Positions 54,201 to 59,875 of a stretch of DNA of 64,000 nucleotides are shown piece by piece (within the stretch, counting starts at the first letter, position 1; every line of letters begins with the position of its first letter). Origin of the DNA: an uncultured Sphingorhabdus sp. (GTDB lineage Bacteria; Pseudomonadota; Alphaproteobacteria; Sphingomonadales; Sphingomonadaceae). Location: assembly GCA_905479715.1 (NCBI GenBank), contig CAJQNR010000082.1, positions 1 through 64,000 of the forward strand. Direction: 5' to 3'. The translations under genes were made by a program, and so were the position numbers. The notes below the pieces were generated by a model. The model worked only from the letters and a program-made list of their open reading frames with translations. It searched no databases and was not told the origin of the DNA.

Positions 54201-56635
54201 TGAGCAGTATCGTTAACGGCAGTGGGCAGATCATTCACTTCGACAACGCTGATAGTGGACGTTGCCACGTTCGAGCTGAGAAGGCTGTTGGCAAAGCTTA
54301 TGGTAATATTGCGGTCAATGGTTGATGGCCGCTCTCCAACGGATTCAAAGGTGATTGCCTTCAATGCATTTTGATATTGAGCGGAATTGGCATCGCCACT
54401 CAGAGAAACGCCGGTAGCAGAGAGTATATAGTTGATTCCTCCTCCCAACGTGCCAGTTGCATCACTGGAACCATTCACCAGCAAACGGTCACCGGCCTGC
54501 GCGTTTGTCAGCGTTATTGTGGCATTTTGAACATCGCCGACCGGATTGGTGATACGAATGTCACTATCGACGATTGCCGTACCGGCAAAATTTTCGACAT
54601 ATGTCCCTTTATATGCAGAGCCGGCTGCAGTGCTGTCATTCCCGTCCAAATCGAGCCGCGGAATGGAAACCGTCGTGCCTCCGCTACCCAGGTTGAAGTC
54701 GAGATCGCCATCGTGACTAAAACCCGCTTGGGCGACCCCCGAAGCTGGATCGATATTATAGGTTATCGTGAAATCGCTGGTATCCAGCCAGTTAAACCGT
54801 GCGGCTGATGTAGTATTTGTGGACCCGGTTTCATTCTGCGTACCCGATGCCGTGACCTCGCCCGGAATGGAAACATCAAATTCAATATCCGATGTACCCG
54901 CATTTTCGAATGATGAGAGCGTATCGGTACTAACCGTCACAAATTCGCGGGAACGCGGTGCGCCGGCAACACCGTCAATATCAGCGACGGTATAGGTTAT
55001 ATCAATGTTCACCGGTACGCCGGTCAGAGTATAGAAAACGTCCCAACGCACTTCGGCTGTAGCGAGATCCCCTCCGTCACTCTGCAGTAAAAAAGTCGGA
55101 TCATCGCTGCCGCTCGGTCTATCAAATCTAATGGTGTCCCCATCGGTAATCGATACAATCGTCGCACGGATGGAGACGGCCAGCCCGTTAGCCGTGCCAA
55201 CATTATCCCAGGTTGCGGTTGCACCGGTTGTTTGACCCGGCGAGCGGTTGCCAGGAAAATTGTTTGTTCCGGTCGAAATAACAGTGCCCGATGCATCCCG
55301 AACGGTAAGCGAATTATTCGGTGCCGAAATGGCTGTTGAAGCGAGCAGTCCGTCCCAATCCCGCGCAACCAGAGAAGATGACTCCACCTGACCCAACCTG
55401 TTTTCCAAGGTCCAGTCACCGCCGCGTAGAATGCTGCCGGTATCGTCGATAGAAGCGGCTATATCGGCGCCGGTTATCGCCGCCAAGCGGTCCATCAATT
55501 GCTGTCCGGCCTCGTCACTGCCTACATCACAACCATAGATTAAAATGTCACCATCGACAGACAGCTTGGCACCTATCGATGCGAGGGAAGCTGATAGCGC
55601 GCCCGTGACGGTTGCGCTGTCAACTTGCGTCGTTCCCAGCCAGAACACCCCTTCATCGCCATGACTGACCAGATGGATCGCACCGATATTGTTGACGCCG
55701 GCCAAGGCAGTCATGATCTGGTCGATACCGTCACGACCTCCGTCGATAAGTACGAGAACGCCCTTCCCTGCCCATGTTTCGGCTAGTTCTTGGTAATTTT
55801 CGACATTGGTATCGATGAAAATATAGTCTTGCGACGACGTTATCTGGGGCGATACAACCAGCGCATCCGCCACCTCGGACCCTTCATCATAGAAACGTGG
55901 ATCCATGTTAAACGGGCGTAAAAAATTATCGTCTGCTATGAAGAAGTCACCGGTTTCGTAAGTTATTGCAGCGCCAAAGGTGTCTTTCACAACAAACCGC
56001 GGCTGCAAGAGATCGCGATTTAACGGGTGGTTATTGGTTATGCCTGCGGTAGCACCGGAAAATGCTTCACCGTCAAACTTATTATCGACCAGATATCCTT
56101 TGCTAACGACGCGAGCTTCCTCGGAAAACAATCGCTCGTTTACGTCGATATTGTCCGAGTAATCTGACGCAATTTCGGCGTCGAAAATTGCCGCTGGTAC
56201 GGATCTAATATTTCCAGGCATCGCAAGAACAGGTCCGGTTTCAGACGCCGGCACTACCGATTCCGCAAGAGTAACGCTGAATTGTTCCGCCTCGGTCACT
56301 CCTCCGGCTCCGGACGTCTGATCAATCGATGCAACGCCCTTGAACGATGTCACCAGATCATTCTGAATATCCAAGTCCGCTGGAACCAAACTGGACAAGG
56401 CCGCGTCGCTATTCTGGTCTGCCGCTGTTTGTGGTGCCAGTCCGATATTGGGGATGCTGTCGATCGTGATCCATCGGTTGCCCGATGACAAAAGGCCAGG
56501 CGTTAACGCATCGTGGTCCTGTCCATCGAATGAGGGCATAGCGGCCGCAGCAGTTACAACCGCTGCCCCGTCAAACATCATTCGCGGCTCAAGAGCGATA
56601 AGATGAGATTGCGGATTTGTAGATTTCTTGACCAT
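42209..56635 (-). CDS. Giant repetitive surface adhesin with LEPR motif and DUF4347-like domain
   Basis: A protein of about 4,808 residues. The ATG at 56635 is chosen because GGGAG lies close ahead; a GTG at 56656 would add seven residues. Residues 15-24 read LEPRMMFDGA, a motif recurring at the N-terminus of giant repetitive proteins (LEPR-type). Residues about 265-420 match DUF4347, with His325 in IHLVSHGDEG and Cys369 in ILIYGCDVG, a caspase-like dyad pattern. A unique region follows to about residue 800. Then 25 cadherin-like (tandem-95/VCBS-type) repeats, 15 of them preceded by a putative Ig-like He_PIG repeat, fill most of the chain. The last about 255 residues are non-repetitive. I saw no RTX GGxGxD nonapeptides and no classical signal peptide. 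It heads the export operon. Confidence 0.92.
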   Translation of the reverse strand: MVKKSTNPQSHLIALEPRMMFDGAAVVTAAAAMPSFDGQDHDALTPGLLSSGNRWITIDSIPNIGLAPQTAADQNSDAALSSLVPADLDIQNDLVTSFKGVASIDQTSGAGGVTEAEQFSVTLAESVVPASETGPVLAMPGNIRSVPAAIFDAEIASDYSDNIDVNERLFSEEARVVSKGYLVDNKFDGEAFSGATAGITNNHPLNRDLLQPRFVVKDTFGAAITYETGDFFIADDNFLRPFNMDPRFYDEGSEVADALVVSPQITSSQDYIFIDTNVENYQELAETWAGKGVLVLIDGGRDGIDQIMTALAGVNNIGAIHLVSHGDEGVFWLGTTQVDSATVTGALSASLASIGAKLSVDGDILIYGCDVGSDEAGQQLMDRLAAITGADIAASIDDTGSILRGGDWTLENRLGQVESSSLVARDWDGLLASTAISAPNNSLTVRDASGTVISTGTNNFPGNRSPGQTTGATATWDNVGTANGLAVSIRATIVSITDGDTIRFDRPSGSDDPTFLLQSDGGDLATAEVRWDVFYTLTGVPVNIDITYTVADIDGVAGAPRSREFVTVSTDTLSSFENAGTSDIEFDVSIPGEVTASGTQNETGSTNTTSAARFNWLDTSDFTITYNIDPASGVAQAGFSHDGDLDFNLGSGGTTVSIPRLDLDGNDSTAAGSAYKGTYVENFAGTAIVDSDIRITNPVGDVQNATITLTNAQAGDRLLVNGSSDATGTLGGGINYILSATGVSLSGDANSAQYQNALKAITFESVGERPSTIDRNITISFANSLLSSNVATSTISVVEVNDLPTAVNDTAQITAENTPINNINVLANDFDGDGDTLSVISATALNGTVVINPDGSLNYTPILQFSGLDTIVYTISDGRGGESVATVEIVVTPVNEAPMPVGSLSSQSNIDAAQGIYVGTAQGFNDADDAILTYSAIGLPSGLTIDANTGAITGTIDNSASQGGSGGVYNIVVTATDPDGLSATQDFAWTITNPRPEANDDGGSTNEDSEIIINVLANDRDPDGDDLTIISASAANGIVVINANGTLTYTPNANFNGNDIITYTISDGEGGTDTAVYRMTVVAVNDAPNPIGVLPPQSDVDATTGVSVATASGFNDVDGPSTNYSATGLPPGLSINSNTGEITGAIDNSASQGGANGVYTVTVTATDFQSTPATQTFAWTVNNPAPTASDDVASTDEDTAVNVNVLTNDSDPDGDLLSVIAASAVNGTVDINGDGTITYTPNPGFNGTDSITYTISDGEGGSSTATVDVTVTSVNDAPTPVGSLPPQTNIDADTGISVATAGGFTDSDDATLTYSASGLPSGLSIDTNTGEITGVVDRSASQGGSNGVYAITVTATDSGGLSATQTFSWTVSNPAPVAANDSAVTSEDTPILIDVLPNDSDPDGDPISLIAAAASVGQATIVGNQVNYVPPANFNGIATITYTISDGEGGTATATIEVTVTAVNDAPVGTALPLQDTVDGAVIAVPVAGNFSDVDGDILTFTATGLPLGLSIDPDSGVISGTIDNSASQTGGGTYTAIITASDGNGGTATRAIVFDVVNPGPDAVNDSASTDEDIPVTIFPLANDSDPDGDDLTITAASALNGAVAINADGSIIYTPNPGFNGTDTITYEISDGEGGTSIAEITVIVADINDTPIANGSIGDQSNLDSQLISLPIAGAFSDPDGDLLNYSATGMPAGLTIDVATGIISGTIDHSASQINGGAYTITVYADDGRGGTVSTTFVWTVTNPAPVAQNDSVTTNEDTAVNVPILVNDADVDGDALTIVDVEAGHGTVTINADGTLAYKPNANFNGEDTIIYTISDGEGGFSSATVTVTVIPVNDAPTTVGLANQNGEDGAEVSIPTASSFSDIDGDDLTFTASGLPPALVIDPDTGLISGMLASDSSVTGPFIVTVTATDPSGESVSTTFVYSIQNIPPVAVNDTATTPEDTPVNVAVLTNDFDPDGDPLTITAASAQNGTVVVNPDGTLTFTPAENFNGEAVVSYTVSDGQGGIATATLTIDVVAVNDAPDSVLIPNITNEDNQSVSVDTGSFFSDLDGDTLTFSVTGLPAGLSADPATGIISGTIDRNASQPGGGVYSVTVSGTDPDGLSTSRTFTWTITNPVPTAVNDTAITNEDTPVDITVLTNDSDPDGDPLTVTAATALNGTVTISAAGVLTYTPDANFNGTDTITYVISDGNRGVSTAAVEVVVNAVNDPPVAVDDAATTNEDTPVTIGVLGNDTDIDGDPLTVTAATSPDGVVVINADGTITFTPNADFNGPTTISYTISDGNGGTSTATVSVTVDAVNDPPVANMDSITTDEDSPVDIPVLANDTDVDGDPLTVTAADAPNGTVTINADGTVIYVPDANFNGTDTITYTISDGQGGFSTSTVEVTVTATNDAPVTTPIAPQNDNDADVINLSVASNFSDVDGDMLSFAAAGLPAGLAIDAAGNITGTIDPDASQGGPGSDGIYAVTVTVSDGNGGTVNQTFVWEVNNPAPLAANDVAATNEDTPVIIPVLGNDSDPDGDTLSVISATAANGLVVINPDGTVTYTPKANFNGSDIITYSISDGNGGTSTATVEVSVAAVNDAPIVTRPLPNIADVDGGSPSIPTAGNFSDIDGDTLSFAATGLPAGLSIDPGTGLITGTIDNQASQINGGVYTVTVTANDGNGGTVSATFTYSVTNPAPTAANDMVATDEDTPVTVAVLANDTDPDADDLTVTVATAPNGSVIINPDGTINYTPNQDFNGTDTITYTVSDGNGGTSTATVDVTVASVNDGPEVDIPISDLANKDAEIISVDISDKFSDLDGDTLTFTAAGLPAGLTIDANGVITGTIDNQASQINGGVYTVTITADDGNGGTVEGSFTWVVTNPAPTAVNDTATTNEDTPTAPIVVLANDSDPDGDSLTVTSATALDGTVVINADNTLVYTPSANFNGTDIITYQINDGNGGTSTATVDVTVVAINDAPTADPPLNNQTNDDADLVSVDVRGSFNDLDGDTLGFSASGLPAGLSIDADGLITGTIDPDASQMNGGLYIVTVTADDGNGGTVDSTFRWTVINPPPVAANDVAATAEDTAVTIPVQTNDSDPDGDDLTIISADSANGVVVIEADGTLTYQPDPNFNGIDTIVYTISDGNGGTATASVEVTVTAVNDAPETAGLPDLFDSNNEDITVPLGSAFSDADDATLTYNITGLPAGLTFDPATGTVSGTTSATASSDVLDGLYTVTVTATDAAGEMVSTTFTWTITNEPPRANNDNYIGTEDTLINLDVLANDVDPDADPMTPIEIISAVATHGTAVILADGTINFTPDPDFNGTATVTYTIQDANGALATAVATIVVDPVNDAPDGTILPNRDSKDGDPVNIDFGALYSDPEGGALTFTATNLPDGLSIDMITGEITGIIGPDASQLNGGVYQVEITATDDGGLETAQSFIWKITNPGPTANSDLAATTEDTASVPIDVLTNDNDPDGDVLTVTAASAPNGVVVINPDGTLTYTPKANFNGTDTITYVISDGQGGSSTSTVTVTVGAANDAPTVTPLSALGNADADLIALDISGAFADLDGDPLTFTQTGLPPGLNIDAAGNITGTIDPSASQGGPNGDGIYSVTITADDSNGGTVSTTFNWTVTNPPPVASNDGPIAVTEDTPLDIDVLGNDVDPDGDMLTVTLVSAGHGDVTVNPDGTLNYAPDPDYNGPDTITYTISDGNGGTSTATVDIVVGSVNDAPVANPIAPRNALDGAVVSVPVAANFSDVDGDPLSFSATGLPLGLSIDSTTGIISGMIDKDASQPAGGIYSVIVTANDGRGGTVDQSFTWTITNPVPVAVNDSASTAEDLPVNIPVLANDSDPDGDMLSVTSASAAKGTIVIRPDGTIDYTPDPDFNGIDTIVYTISDGNGGTATATVTVTVGAVNDPPVAVNDIAVTNEETPVTVSVLSNDSDVDGDPLTVISAIAPNGTVSINADGTIEYTPDPDFNGIDVITYVVSDGQGGTATATVTVTVNPVNDPPVASDDVATTPEDTPVTISVLSNDSDVDGDALKVTGATSPDGQVTINADGTVTFTPNPDFNGVTTVTYTISDGKGGTATATVTLTVNPVNDAPVAVPDIDQTDEDTPVTVAVLSNDTDADGDPLTVTAASAPNGTVVINADGTVTYTPKPNFNGTDIITYTVSDGKGGFATTTATITVNAVNDIPAAVNDNVSTPEDAPVIIPVLGNDTDADGDPLTVTAAASPNGSVTINADGTITFTPDADFNGITTISYEISDGKGGTSTAVVTVNVTPVNDLPVASPDVVITTEDTPIELSPLDKASDIDGDPLTIISASSPNGTVTINPDGTVTYTPDPNFSGTDVITYQLSDGNGGFTTATITVTVTAVNDPPIASNDIADTEEEVPLVIPVLANDIDLDGDPLTVTNAVAANGTVAINADGTITYTPNVDFFGTDTIDYTISDGNGGTSSATVSVTVRNVNEVPVDGNEEMFGIGGAETIVDVLTNGSDPDGETLSVFTAKVDVGTVVINPDGTISHFAPPEFQGVATITYIVSDGNGGYDQSTATIIVTQANANVNDLLGANDPGFPDRPLPSTSVDPLDKFISTPLIISDAVNSFRSLSGLSDLNGNRPLLTAINGLRSLNGIGELDSAEGPIDQVVKQLDKIRDLRFGADRLFDPRFGDFLTEGLTGFSVRQLATGSDQVMIESVVRDRVIYMEIRDIGAESAPRMIEYQLRTRDGSPLPSWIRMDARGLAIIERPVDAETVRLIVRAIRADGQITEIPVIIQGSTGEIQIDEKRDLSQNTRGAVPLASTVALADASVADETAQLLAAFKA
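42980..54240 (-). repeat. Tandem cadherin-like / Ig-like protein repeats within the giant gene
   Basis: Counted by eye, 25 units share a core such as EDTPVxIxVLxNDxDPDGD, then NGTVxINxDGTxTYTPxxNF and TYTISDGxGG, about 85-95 residues each. Units 2-8 and 11-18 are each preceded by an Ig-like unit carrying PAGLSIDxxTGxITGTID. Units 1, 9-10 and 19-25 have none. Acidic residues in DPDGD suggest calcium binding. The repeats differ enough at the base level that they look old. The last unit (VNEVPVDGNEEMFGIGG) is degenerate. Confidence 0.85.
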
Positions 56636-57064
56636 CTGACTCTCCCGAACGTGCACATCAACCCAAACCCGTCAATGTGCCGCAACAGCTATAAATTACA
56701 CAATTAGCTAATGCCCTAGCTCGCTCTGTCTGACGCAGTAATACCAGAGAAGTATAAAGATCTGCAACGTCAAAACCTCAGAATTCCATAAAATGACGTA
56801 AATTGATGTAAATAATATTTTCTTGTTAATCAGAAATATATCAAATAAAACAAAGATATGCCTGCTAACATTGCATCCTTATATGTCATAAACTTAACGA
56901 TAACTTTGTAACAGAAAAATTGGATTTCATTTATCGTATTTATACTAGTTCTTGATTTGGAAAATCGATAATTTTCGTCAGAAAGCCGCCCTTGGCACAG
57001 CTTGTTCCAGTGGAAGACGAGGTCATTGATCTCGAACGGATGCTCAGCCCGGGCCTTTAAAGGG
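56636..57064. promoter_or_regulatory. AT-rich upstream region of the giant-protein operon
   Basis: About 430 bases upstream of the giant gene with marked A+T richness (roughly 56690-56960). Two TGAYGTAAA boxes (56794-56802 and 56804-56812) lie ten bases apart, one helical turn, and could be an operator. No promoter hexamers can be assigned with confidence. A GGGAG ribosome binding site is at the 56640s. The stretch near 57001-57064 may hold decayed coding remnants I cannot identify. Confidence 0.45.
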
Positions 57065-57152
57065 TCAATTTTGATTATCGCCCGAAAATCGGGGGTAAGA
57101 AGAATTTTTCAGAGCTCGAGCCGCGACACCCCCTTTGTCCGTGTTGCAGTGC

Positions 57153-57250
57153 AAATGCGGACAGTCCGCTATCGGCCCAATTGCGGTCGGTCCGAAATGC
57201 GCCCAACTTCCGACATTCGATGAGTGAATGTCAGTTCCGAAATGCGGACA
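57153..57250. repeat. Non-coding repeat element with paired AAATGCGGACA boxes
   Basis: The 11-base box AAATGCGGACA occurs at 57153-57163 and again at 57240-57250, with a related CCGAAATGCG in between and a small ACATTC/GAATGT inverted repeat near 57213-57231. It resembles non-coding repeats I associate with sphingomonad genomes (from memory). It interrupts the IS200-type coding frame on its right side, suggesting that it is adjacent to or inside the remnant. Confidence 0.45.
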
Positions 57251-57253
57251 TTT

Positions 57254-57406
57254 GATCGTCCCACCCAGTTCACTGCAAACCTGCCGGATGATCTCGCGCA
57301 CCCGCAGACGCACCTCCCCATGCAGCACCTTGAAGCGGTATTTTGACGCCCAGACAATGTGATAACGGTGATGAAAAGCCGTGTGAGACCCACGTAAATA
57401 TGGCAT
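57254..57406 (-). pseudogene. Truncated IS200/IS605-type transposase TnpA
   Basis: About 51 codons from the ATG at 57406 match the TnpA N-terminus of the IS200 group: MPYLRGSHTAFHHRYHIVWA, then SKYRFKVLHGEVRLRVREII. The catalytic HUH motif and the tyrosine that should follow are missing; the frame instead runs into the non-coding repeat. GGAGG nine bases ahead of the ATG lies in the arm of a palindrome. It is a remnant and marks past mobile-element activity beside tRNA-Phe. Confidence 0.7.
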
Positions 57407-57412
57407 AAGCAT

Positions 57413-57463
57413 TATCCTCCAGAAAATGACTTCGCCTGCGAGCCGGTCATTTTCTGGAGGATA
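57413..57463. repeat. Perfect 18-base inverted repeat, likely IS200-type end hairpin
   Basis: Arms at 57413-57430 (TATCCTCCAGAAAATGAC) and 57446-57463 are exact reverse complements around a 15-base loop. They lie just ahead of the TnpA start, where IS200/IS605 elements carry subterminal hairpins recognised by the transposase; the arm also hides the ribosome binding site. A second small hairpin (ACCAGCT-ACA-AGCTGGT) follows near 57500. Confidence 0.75.
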
Positions 57464-57552
57464 GTGCTGTGCAAACAATAACGGCTGAAGCCTCGTACCA
57501 GCTACAAGCTGGTGGGTTTATTCCGAAGGTGCCACTAAATTGGCGCACGGGG

Positions 57553-57594
57553 GCGGTACCGCGAGACATTGAAAATTAAGGAAAAAGGTGGTGC
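57553..57594. repeat. Right imperfect direct repeat at tRNA-Phe 3' end
   Basis: A 42-base partner of 34397-34437. Its last six bases are the complement of the encoded CCA end plus the discriminator and last acceptor bases of tRNA-Phe (57589-57594). The pair brackets about 23 kb including the giant-protein operon. Confidence 0.65.
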
Positions 57595-57664
57595 CCGAGG
57601 GCGGATTCGAACCACCGACACAGCGATTTTCAGTCGCTTGCTCTACCAACTGAGCTACTCGGGC
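57589..57664 (-). tRNA. tRNA-Phe (anticodon GAA)
   Basis: Read on the minus strand, it starts GCCCGAG at 57664 and ends with matching CTCGGGC, discriminator A and an encoded CCA. The anticodon loop CTGAAAA gives GAA for phenylalanine. D-arm TAGCTCAGTTGGTAGAGC and T-loop GGTTCGAATCC are standard. The 76-nt length includes CCA. Its 3' end faces the giant-protein island. Confidence 0.96.
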
Positions 57665-57765
57665 ATCTGGGCCTGCGCGATGCGCTGGCCACGTTAGGAA
57701 GCGACGCTATAGGCGGGGGGATTGCCGCTTGTCCAGCCTAAAAATGGCGGCCTTGTTATGGCTGC

Positions 57766-57969
57766 TCAAGCCTCCCCGTCGCGGCCGGAATCGCCGGCAA
57801 AATGATCGGCGAGTTCATCCGGTGAAACCGCCTGTCCCGGGATTTTATAACCGTCACCCAGCCATTGCAGCAAATCGCGATCCTTGCACCCGGCGCTGCA
57901 GAACGGCGTCCATTGTTCGGATCCCGGATTGCCGCAAACCGGGCATTTTGGACGTTTCCTGCCAGCCAT
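57766..57969 (-). CDS. yacG: DNA gyrase inhibitor YacG, zinc-binding
   Basis: A 67-residue protein with the YacG zinc site: CPVCG near residue 9 and PFCSAGCKDRDLLQWL near residues 28-42. YacG binds zinc through these four Cys and inhibits DNA gyrase via GyrB in E. coli. The start at 57969 lies three bases after the end of the NSS transporter gene. Confidence 0.88.
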   Translation of the reverse strand: MAGRKRPKCPVCGNPGSEQWTPFCSAGCKDRDLLQWLGDGYKIPGQAVSPDELADHFAGDSGRDGEA

Positions 57970-57972
57970 CCC

Positions 57973-59442
57973 CTATCCCATGCCAAATAGTTGCGGGAAC
58001 AGGCCGGACAGAAGAATGGCGGTGATCACCAGCGGGCACAACCAGCGCACGAGGAAAAGCCAGATACGGTGGAGATTGCCGTCGAGCCCGTTTTCGCTGT
58101 CAATCAGGCGCCGGTCCGCGATCCAGCCGACAAATATGGCGACGAGAAGTGCCGATGACGGCAACAATATTTTGGCGGTCAGCTCGTCGATGATGCCGAA
58201 AACCGGCTGCCCTGAAAAGATCATGAAATCAAACGGCTGGAAATCCGCCTGGCTGTTGAACGAGAAACTTGCCCAGGCGCCGATCAGGAAGGCCAGCCCG
58301 CCCAAGATGATCGTCACCAGCCAGCGCGGTTTCTTGAAACGCCCGATGGCCCAGCTGACCGAAGCCTCGAGCAGGGCAACCGAACTGGTCAGTGCGGCAA
58401 AGAATACCATGATGAAGAACAGCAAACCGATCAGCGACCCCGCCGGCATCGTCTGGAAGGCGACCGGCAGATTGACGAACAATAGTCCGAGACCACCCTG
58501 CACCTGTTCCTGACCATCCAATATTGCGGTCAGAGTGGCGGGTGCAAGCGCCGCGAAGGTGATCGGAAATATCGCGAGCCCCGCGATAATCGCGACCGAT
58601 GTATCTGCGGCGGCAATCTGGAGGGATGTTTTTGCAAGATTTATATCCCGCGCCGCATAGGCACCATAAGTGATCATCAGCGCAGACCCGAGAGAAAGCG
58701 AGAATAACGCCTGCCCGAGCGCCGACAGCTGCACCGAAGGATCCAGCAATCGCGCCGGTTCGAAATCAAACAGGAAAGCGAGTGCCGCCCCGAATGATCC
58801 GGTGAACGCGCCATATATGGTAATCGCGATCAGCAGCAGGAAGAAAATCGGCATCAACCAGACAGCCACTTTCTCAATACCGCTACTGACCCCGCGACCG
58901 ACGGCAATGATCGTGAGCGTCATGAAGATCGCGTGCATCGCGAGCATCTCGCTACTGTTCGCCTGCAAGGCGGGCAATATGCCCTGGACCTCATCAACCG
59001 AATAGCCTTGCAGCGCACCCTGGGCGATGTTGCCCGAACCGAGGGTGCTGGCGACATCACCCACGAAAACGCCAATGAAATGGACAATCCAGCCCGCCAG
59101 CACGCTATAATAGGTGAGGATAAGAAAAGCGCCGACCATCCCGATACCGGCGGCCACCGACCACCAGGGCGATGCACGGGATTCACGCGCCACCCGCTTC
59201 ATGCTTTCGATCGCGGAGCCCTGTCCATGGCGTCCGATCAGCGTTTCGGACAACAGAATCGGCAGGCCGATCAGCAGGACACAGAAAATATAGAATATGA
59301 CAAAGGCGCCACCGCCATTCGCCCCCGCTTCAGCAGGAAAGCGGACAAGATTGCCAAGCCCGACTGCGGAACCGATCGCTGCCAAGACAAATGCTGTGCG
59401 CGAGGACCAACCTTCGCCTCGTGGTGCTGCTGCGCCTGCCAT
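57973..59442 (-). CDS. Neurotransmitter:sodium symporter family transporter
   Basis: A 489-residue membrane protein with about 12 spans. The TM1 signature AAIGSAVGLGNLVRFP and later AGANGGGAFVIFY are the LeuT-fold hallmarks of the NSS family, with Na+-binding residues expected there. It imports an amino acid or similar solute with sodium; the substrate cannot be told. Start at ATG 59442 is supported by GGGGAG eight bases ahead. Confidence 0.92.
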   Translation of the reverse strand: MAGAAAPRGEGWSSRTAFVLAAIGSAVGLGNLVRFPAEAGANGGGAFVIFYIFCVLLIGLPILLSETLIGRHGQGSAIESMKRVARESRASPWWSVAAGIGMVGAFLILTYYSVLAGWIVHFIGVFVGDVASTLGSGNIAQGALQGYSVDEVQGILPALQANSSEMLAMHAIFMTLTIIAVGRGVSSGIEKVAVWLMPIFFLLLIAITIYGAFTGSFGAALAFLFDFEPARLLDPSVQLSALGQALFSLSLGSALMITYGAYAARDINLAKTSLQIAAADTSVAIIAGLAIFPITFAALAPATLTAILDGQEQVQGGLGLLFVNLPVAFQTMPAGSLIGLLFFIMVFFAALTSSVALLEASVSWAIGRFKKPRWLVTIILGGLAFLIGAWASFSFNSQADFQPFDFMIFSGQPVFGIIDELTAKILLPSSALLVAIFVGWIADRRLIDSENGLDGNLHRIWLFLVRWLCPLVITAILLSGLFPQLFGMG

Positions 59443-59494
59443 CAATGCTTCTCCCCGATTTTCCGGACCTGTTGCGGTCTTGTTACACCTGTTA

Positions 59495-59875
59495 CTAGCT
59501 GCGCATCAGCATCGGGCCAAGCGGTTTTCCCGCAAATATGTGGAGATGGAGATGAGCCACTTCCTGATGGCCGTTCTTGCCGATATTGGCGAGCAGGCGG
59601 TAACCGGGCTCAACCATCCCCGCCTCGCGCGCGACATGGCCGACGGCGCGGACAAATCCGGCAATTTCAGCCTCGCTCGCGCTGGCCGAAAAATCATCCC
59701 AGCTGACATAGCGGCCTTTCGGGATCACCAATATATGTTCCGGTGCCTGCGGGTTGATATCGTGAAAGGCGAGCACCCATTCATCTTCATAGACGGTCTT
59801 GTTGGGGATTTCTCCACGCAGGATTTTCGCGAATATATTGTCGTCATCATATGGCAGGGTCGGGTCAATCGCCAT
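59495..59875 (-). CDS. HIT-family (histidine triad) nucleotide hydrolase
   Basis: A 126-residue HIT protein with the triad in AHLHLHIFAG (His-x-His-x-His) and an N-terminal IFAKILRGEIPNKTVYEDE typical of the Hint branch, which hydrolyses nucleoside phosphoramidates. Start at 59875 overlaps the hisE stop by one base (TGATG), so it is coupled to hisE. Confidence 0.92.
   Translation of the reverse strand: MAIDPTLPYDDDNIFAKILRGEIPNKTVYEDEWVLAFHDINPQAPEHILVIPKGRYVSWDDFSASASEAEIAGFVRAVGHVAREAGMVEPGYRLLANIGKNGHQEVAHLHLHIFAGKPLGPMLMRS

Noticed and set aside
42980-54240. Regularly spaced nucleotide repeats that could suggest a CRISPR array or satellite
   Set aside because: Spacing is about 260-300 bases or double that and the frame is open throughout; these are protein domain repeats.
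42209-56635. RTX (GGxGxD) nonapeptides in the giant protein
   Set aside because: Looked for by eye across the translated chain and not found; GNGGT-type runs are part of the cadherin-like consensus.
57002-57223. Plus-strand ORF with possible transposase-like segment
   Set aside because: Short, no motif I can name, overlaps the non-coding repeat element.
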